From Ampullaceana balthica (taxonomy: Eukaryota > Mollusca > Gastropoda > Lymnaeidae): a stretch of 64,000 bases of DNA. A program made the position numbers and the translations under genes. The notes under the pieces were generated by a model that was not told the origin of the DNA, made no database searches, and saw only the letters and a list, made by a program, of their open reading frames with translations. Below are positions 58,678-64,000 of this stretch, piece after piece; the first letter of the stretch is position 1; each line of letters starts with the position of its first letter. Location of the stretch: the NCBI GenBank assembly GCA_944989445.1, contig CALYLW010000011.1:2509501-2573500 (forward strand). The letters are read 5' to 3'.

Positions 58678-61607
58678 CAGTGGCGTAGCTAGACCTTTTG
58701 CCACCCGGGGCAGTCTCCAATTTGCCGCCCTTTCTAACCAAACAGTACCATGGTTGTTATAAAGTAATAAACATAAATAAATAATTTTAAAACAAAGTAA
58801 AGGTGGCGAAATTTTTACCATTGGATGCCATATTTAAGTAAGAAGCAATAAAGGAGGCCAAATAAGACGTTAGGCCTATAAATGCATATTTTATAAAAAA
58901 TACAAGATACTTTTTTTAAAGGTTACTGAGGTTGCAGGTTCCCCAATGAGACAAACATATTCCAAATTTACACCAAAAAAATATGAATTAATTATTTTTT
59001 TATAAACCAATTTTGTACATTAGTATGTAAACATATTATTTATACATTTATTTTCCTAACTTTCATAGTAGAAAAATCGTGTATTATGCTATCAAAATTT
59101 AAATAATTTGTTATAATTTGTTCTATGGACAATATTGCAAGATTTTTTATTCTTAATGTATACACTCATTATGGAGTAAAGATAATTTTTTTATCAACTT
59201 CAGTTTTGAGAAGCTCCTTTCACAACTAGCAACACTGATAACAATATTTTTTATAAAATTCTTAGGAAGATTACAATGTTGGTTACAGAAGTTTCCAATA
59301 TATACTATTGAATAAACTTTACTAAAGCAAGGGGAACTTTTCCTCCATTTTTCTAATGCAATGCCTCTTTTTATAGTGTAGGTACAGCCATAAAACCTGG
59401 ATCATTTTTCTTTCAATATGGAACTGTTCTTTATCAAAATCATTTATTTGACATTCAATTTCTTTATTTAGTAAGTTATATGGGATTATACACGAATATT
59501 TTCTTACAAGGTCATGCAACTGATCAAAGCGTTCTTTTAATTCCTTTATAATTCGATCCATGGATTAAAAAATTTCTCGTTGTACTTCACGTTCTAAAGA
59601 TAGGACAACTGATCGGGAATTTTCCTCACTCATGTGTTTTTCACCTCTAACTCGGCATTCAGTCGATGTCTCCATCTCTTCACAAATTCTTTTGGCTGCT
59701 ATAACAGCTTTTTGTATTAGCACATCTCTTTGTTCCATGAAATGGGTTTGCAAAGCATTTAGTTTTATATGGCATTGGTGAACATTTACGCTTTTTATTT
59801 GAAGGTATTTTGAGCATCCCATTGACGCGTGGAAGAATTTAAAAAATGAAAACAACTTGTCGATAGTTCCAAAAAATGTTAAGGAATCAATAGCAGTACA
59901 AGCTGCATGTAAACATGCCAGGTTTAAAGAATGATTTGTGCATGCTACAAACTCTGACGGAAGCATTATCGTAAGCCTTTCCTCTGCAATTTTTTGTATC
60001 TAAACATTTTCTAATTTCTTTAAAATCAGATTTGTGATTTCCTCAGCAGTTTTCCTTTATTTTCTACAAAGTAGATAAACGATTCTACAACTTTAACTTC
60101 TCTGACATCAATAACTACGTATCTTCTAAGTTGACTAGTTTAATCTTTGTGGAAAATATCTGGAGTTCTGTCAAATATCATACACAAGTTTTTAGCTTGC
60201 TTTATTTGGTCCATTATTGTTTTTCTCACTGCGCCTCTCAATAGGTCTATGAATTCATTTTGAATTATTTTCGACAAATAGAAGACATGATATTTATTAC
60301 CCATCTTAATTTGTACTAAATGTTCACATAATACTGGGTCGTACTAAGTCAACAAGCTCTAGCAAATTTCCTCTTATTTTCAACTGAATTAATGTCTTCC
60401 TCATGAAAACTTTCACGATGACCCATCAACGCCAAATTTTGTTTTGCTAAGAATCTAATTATATCAAGTATTGTGAGAATTTTCTATAATTTTTTTTCTT
60501 ATTTCTTTATCAATATTCTGTTGTTGTCGTTTATCAAAAGTTGCGCCTTGTCATATTCTTCTAATTCCTTCCATTGGGAAAATGATCGAATGTGCAGTAG
60601 ACTCAACTCGTGTTGACTTATTTTGAGATTAAATTTCCACTATTTGTTAAGGGGCCGTCCATAAATGACGTCACGCACCTAGGGGGGAGGGGGGGTCACA
60701 CTTTTGTGACGAGGGGGAGGGAGGGGGTTGAAGAAATGTGACGTCACATGAAAAGGGTAACTTTAAATACAACTTCCACTGTAATATTTGGTTGGTCGCT
60801 TACGATTTATTTAATGGGTTTTTTTTTGAATACACCACCCACGATCGTAACAAACTTTCACCATTGTGCAAAATTTGGAGAAAAAAAAACAATCGCGATT
60901 AATCTTTCTTGTCAAAAATCGTAATAATTTTCAGTAAAATAGACTAATTCAAACTATCTAATCATTACTTTAATAGGATAGGCGTAACATTTTTTTTAGT
61001 GAATAAACGTATTTTAATGAAACACACAAATTTTGTTTGTGCTAGATAAATGAGATAACAAAAAAAAATAAAAAATTAAATTTTAATAAATTATCTTAGA
61101 CTAATTTTCTGAAAACTGAAACAGTAATATAAATTTTTACTTGCAAGTTAAACACAATATTTGAACCACCATGCCATGTATGTTCTTGTTCGCGTATCAT
61201 TCTGTGCATGTCAAAAATCCACTCAATAACTGTCGCGGCGATATTAATAGTATATTCGGTCCAGCGGTGATGTGTTCTTTGTGTTGTTTTCTTATAAAAG
61301 TGTCATCTGTGATGTATACCGCTTATTTTTCAAAATAAATCGATACAATTTTTTAGTGATTTTAAATTTTTTAACGGTTATGCGTTAGTTATAGCAAACA
61401 GTATGTAATAATAAAAATGTTGTGAGAATCCGTTAATTACGACTTGAAAGTACGAATATTTTATTTTCACCCAGGTGTTCCTCTTTCAAAAGAAAAAAAG
61501 GTGGTTGTCAGAAAGGGCTATACTTTTCAAATGTCCCCAAATGCCGCCCCCAAAATGTGTGCCGCCCGGGGCGGACCGCCCCCACCGCCCCCCTAGCTAC
61601 GCCGCTG
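58678..61607 (-). mobile_element. hAT element 'C' (2.93 kb) with a decayed ZMYM1-like transposase
   Basis: Ends CAGTGGCGTAGCTAGACC and CCCTAGCTACGCCGCTG, with GGGGCG directly before and after (58672-58677 and 61608-61613). On the minus strand it encodes decayed hAT-transposase pieces. One is CRGKAYDNAS near 60000. After a frameshift comes FVACTNHSLNLACLHAACTA (about 59946-59886), continuing to an in-frame TAA near 59572, then DRIIKELKERFDQLHDLVRKYS. The pattern (C.GQ.YDN, then C..HSLNL.....A) fits the DUF4371/ZMYM1-like hAT group. A piece of element B (60651-60825) lies within it. Confidence 0.75.
60651..60825 (+). repeat. Element 'B' left half, displaced inside element C
   Basis: Begins GGGGCCGTCCATAAATGACG and continues 'cacgcacctagggggg', 'gtcacacttttgtgac', 'aagaaatgtgacgtcacat', 'gatttatttaatg', matching the reverse complement of 62661 down to about 62490. 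It stops near the element's midpoint, and no right end follows before 61607. Confidence 0.65.
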
Positions 61608-61720
61608 GGGGCGTCAAAGCTTTGTGACGTCATATTGGAAGGGGTCTAAGTTTTGGAGACGAAGTGTGACGAAGGGGGGGGGGAGGCCAAAATCGCGTGA
61701 CGTCATTTATGGACGGCCCC
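61608..61720 (+). repeat. Element 'B' right-half piece 2 (with right terminus)
   Basis: 'gtcaaagctttgtgacgtca', 'tattggaaggggtc', G-tract, then 'gtgacgtcatttatggacgg' and CCCC. It continues piece 1 (58565-58677) with the C insertion removed and ends at the family's right terminus, directly followed by the right part of MITE 'A'. Confidence 0.65.
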
Positions 61721-61884
61721 TTACACAAAATGCACACTTTTTACTTGAATTTTTAGTTTTAAACATAATGCATGGCTCTCACGGAGTTAATTTACAAAAT
61801 GTGTGGTTGTATGGCTCTCTCAGACAAAAAAGTTTCTCGACCCCTGCTTTAGACTTTACTATGACTAGTAATACTGATTGATAT

Positions 61885-61930
61885 ACGCAATAAACTTCTG
61901 TATAGAAAGAGCGTCCTTAAATAAGATAAA
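61885..61930 (+). repeat. SINE tail fragment
   Basis: 'acgcaataaacttctgtata' followed by 'gaaagagcgtccttaaataag', a diverged copy of the shared SINE tail. Confidence 0.55.
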
Positions 61931-62187
61931 TAAAGCTTTAAGTTTTGTGAAATGTTGAGAAACTGGATTGATAAAAACAAAAATAAAAGGCATACATTTC
62001 ATTAGCATTAAAATAATACCATCCTCCCGCCCTCCTAAAAAAAAATACGAATTGCATTTGCCTTTGGTGGGCTTTGCCAAGTTTTGCGATGTTTCTAATA
62101 GATGCTACTTACTATCTGCGCTATGTCTATCCCAATTTGGAAATACAGCAGACCATTATCTACCAAAAATCTCTTGACTATAAAATT

Positions 62188-62695
62188 TAAAACTCGAATA
62201 GAAATGCAAAGTTAGACATAACCCTTGGATAAGAGTAGGACGCAAAGGGGCCGTCCATAAATGACGTCACACGACTTTGGCCACTTTTTACCCCCCCCCC
62301 TCCCCATCGTCACAAAAAGTTAGACCCCCCTCCAATATGGCGTCACAAAGCTTTGCGCCCCACCCCATAAAAGCCATTTTTCTATTTGAAAATGAGCATG
62401 TTTCAAATAACTTTTTTTCATTTAAGTATGTATTAAAAATTTAGTGTTAGGCTGCACTCTAATATCATAACACGCGTGAAGCCCATGTAAAACGTCATTA
62501 AATAAATTGTAAACAATCAAATATTTAATTGGAACTTTTATTTAAAGTCGCGCGTTTTCGATGTGACGTCGCATTTCTTAAACAACCCCTCCCCTCGCCA
62601 CACGTCACAAATGTGTGACCCCCTCCCCCCTAGGTGCGTGACGTCATTTATGAACGGCCCCATAGTCTTTGTATACAAGGAGCTGTAATAAAATG
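62188..62695 (+). repeat. SINE type 2 tail, split by element B
   Basis: 'taaaactcgaatagaaatgc' and 'agagtaggacgcaa' precede the element B copy at 62247-62661. The tail resumes after it as 'atagtctttgtatacaagg' + 'agctgtaataaaa', colinear with the uninterrupted tail at 57990-58035. Confidence 0.6.
62247..62661 (-). mobile_element. MITE 'B' (GGGGCCGTCCATAAATGACG ends), intact copy
   Basis: A 415-bp element with left end GGGGCCGTCCATAAATGACG and right end GACGTCATTTATGAACGGCC plus CC. C-tracts and G-tracts next to the ends make long imperfect stems. It is inserted into the tail of a SINE. No clear target duplication; superfamily not assigned. Orientation is opposite to the pieces at 58565-61720. 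Confidence 0.8.
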
Positions 62696-62699
62696 TATG

Positions 62700-63398
62700 A
62701 TGCAAGTTTTGAACATTGTAGGCCTTCCTATCTGATTTTATCATTGCATGCTAGTCTATTGACCTTTATATTAAAAGAATAAGGAGACAATTATCAAAAC
62801 AAGGATTTCAATGATCGGTGATCGTGATACATTATGATATAGAATATAGATCAGGGTTCACCAAACTATTTTAATGACATGCTGGATAAGAGACAAAATC
62901 ATGAGTGTGGGCCACATACTCATTTTGTATAATATTTAGAGTGTTGTGCAACGTTACAATACAAAGACAGCCAAAAAATAAATTACCAAACCAGTTATCA
63001 AAGAATGCATTGTTAGCAAAAGACATTGCAGTTACTGTAGATCTTGTGTGGTGCACATATTCAAAGTACACAAACAGAAATAATTTGCTTGTGTGTGTGT
63101 AGCAAAACATAAACTTTGGGATGGACAGCTATTCAATAGTTAAGAAATTGTGAATATATTATACGCTTTTATGTGCAGTGGATAGGTTCACGGATTTCAC
63201 CTGAAATCATAGCAAAATTTTAATTTTCTTCTTTTAAGCGCAAAACCACGTTTTTAAAATATTTTCTTTAAATATATTTATATTCTTCTTTTGAGTGCAC
63301 TTTATATATGTAAATAAAAGCGTGTCGTTTTAATTTTCTCTTTTTATAAAAGTATTTTATTTTTAAAAAGTGGGTGTGAGAATGGTTATAATTGATAA
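62700..63398. other. No gene recognised (62.7-63.4 kb)
   Basis: At 62853 'cagggttcaccaaactattt' resembles a hAT MITE left end, but no inverted partner was found. The remainder is AT-rich without coding signal. Confidence 0.45.
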
Positions 63399-63621
63399 GG
63401 GGCCGTCCATAAAGTACGTCACGCTATTTTTGACAATTTTACCCCCCCCCCTAAAGTACGTCACACTTTCGAACAAAAATTTGTTTTTTATTAACAAAAT
63501 AATTAAAATTTAATATAAAACAGCGTGACGTCACACATGACCGGACCCCCCTCCCCCCCTGTCACACTTTCTTATAACCCCTCCCCCCCTCTGGAGCGTG
63601 ACGTACTTTATGGACGGCCCC
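63399..63621. mobile_element. MITE 'B' variant (GGGGCCGTCCATAAAGTACG ends), 223 bp
   Basis: Left GGGGCCGTCCATAAAGTACG and right CGTACTTTATGGACGGCCCC are nearly perfect inverted repeats. Internal C-tracts and repeated 'acgtcac' words are present. The TACGTCA form of the end distinguishes it from the GACGTCA form of the other B copies. Confidence 0.8.
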
Positions 63622-63779
63622 TGAAGGGAATGCTTGAATAATCAAAACTCCTGTTGCTCCTCTTGTATTATCATGTCTATTTAGATTTAGTTTCGTATTA
63701 CTGAGCTGTTAAACACGGGGAATGTGGTCATTGTTGGCTGGGGTGAACTCTGGTGGCACGCACGTGGATGTAAACAATA

Positions 63780-64000
63780 GCAGACGGATACAAATGCTAT
63801 ATAGAGATAAACTAAAAATGCATTAATTTTATTACGGTATATTCGATTGATCTGAAATTTTGATACAATGCATTGTCATCCAAGATCTATCTGTGGTAAA
63901 ATTTTGAGATCTCTAGGACCATCAGAAGTGGTTTAATTTTACGTTACAAGATTTGACGGATACAACATACAAACAGTGTGACTTAAATAAAAGCGCGTAA
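63780..64000 (-). repeat. Repeat 'D', copy 3 (diverged, running off the window)
   Basis: 'attacggtatattcgattga' + 'tctgaaattttgatacaatg' matches the reverse complement of copy 1 ('caatgtatcaaaatttcaga' + 'tcgatcgcatgtaccgtaat'). The continuation 'gtaaaattttgagatctct' parallels 'tgcaaaatttcagctcgct'. Confidence 0.5.

Larger units (their letters stand above)
58416..61846 (+). mobile_element. hAT MITE 'A', copy 3, split by later transposon insertions
   Basis: Left end CAGGGGTCGGGAAACCATGG (58416) and right end TTTCTCGACCCCTG (61846), flanked by identical CTTTAGAC (58408-58415 and 61847-61854). The left part (to about 58560) and right part (from 61721) are colinear with copies 1 and 2. Everything between is younger inserted DNA (families B and C below). 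Confidence 0.88.

Noticed and set aside
62853..63120. A further hAT MITE starting CAGGGTTCACCAAACT
   Set aside because: No inverted partner or target duplication could be found, so only one end is visible and the call is unsupported.

Overview
Kind of organism. This is animal nuclear DNA: AT-rich, with spliced genes (GT-AG introns of a few hundred bases to several kb), a dense load of small DNA transposons and tRNA-derived SINEs, and no operons. The gene families (ABCB10, BTBD3/6, kelch-like BTB, a death-domain protein) occur across bilaterian animals. The style of the repeats and introns suggests an invertebrate, perhaps a lophotrochozoan such as a gastropod mollusc. That is inference and cannot be settled from this window.

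Layout. 1-2.45 kb (+): the last visible coding exons of a gene ending in a death-fold domain. 2.5-16.8 kb: a transposon belt holding a MITE with an 8-bp target duplication, a broken LINE reverse transcriptase, a 2.57-kb hAT relic with its own nested inserts, a second hAT relic and two pogo/Tigger-like elements. 17.3-26.7 kb (+): a complete 12-coding-exon ABCB10 gene (705 codons), a mitochondrial half-transporter. 26.7-40.7 kb: mostly featureless AT-rich sequence with a few repeats. 40.8-43.0 kb (-): a two-coding-exon kelch-like gene (621 codons), with a probable 5' leader intron and a candidate promoter near 45.3 kb. 45.5-51.6 kb: LINE, SINE and MITE fragments. 52.1-54.3 kb (-): a BTBD3/BTBD6 orthologue (506 codons if the first visible ATG is used). 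54.4-64 kb: SINEs sharing one 3' tail, a LINE tail, and a set of nested transposons at 58.4-61.9 kb.

How the genes relate. They are independent housekeeping or regulatory genes, not a pathway. Two are BTB-domain proteins on the same strand about 10 kb apart. One is kelch-type and one is PHR-type, and both are predicted CUL3-E3 substrate adaptors.

Most notable. (i) ABCB10 coding exon 7 starts at the last of seven tandem copies of its own splice acceptor plus first exon bases. (ii) A 15 x 41-bp minisatellite in ABCB10 intron 1 begins exactly at the end of a small MITE. (iii) The nested transposons at 58.4-61.9 kb have a block order that fits perfect nesting only if one ~175-bp block is moved. 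No clearly new multi-gene system was found.
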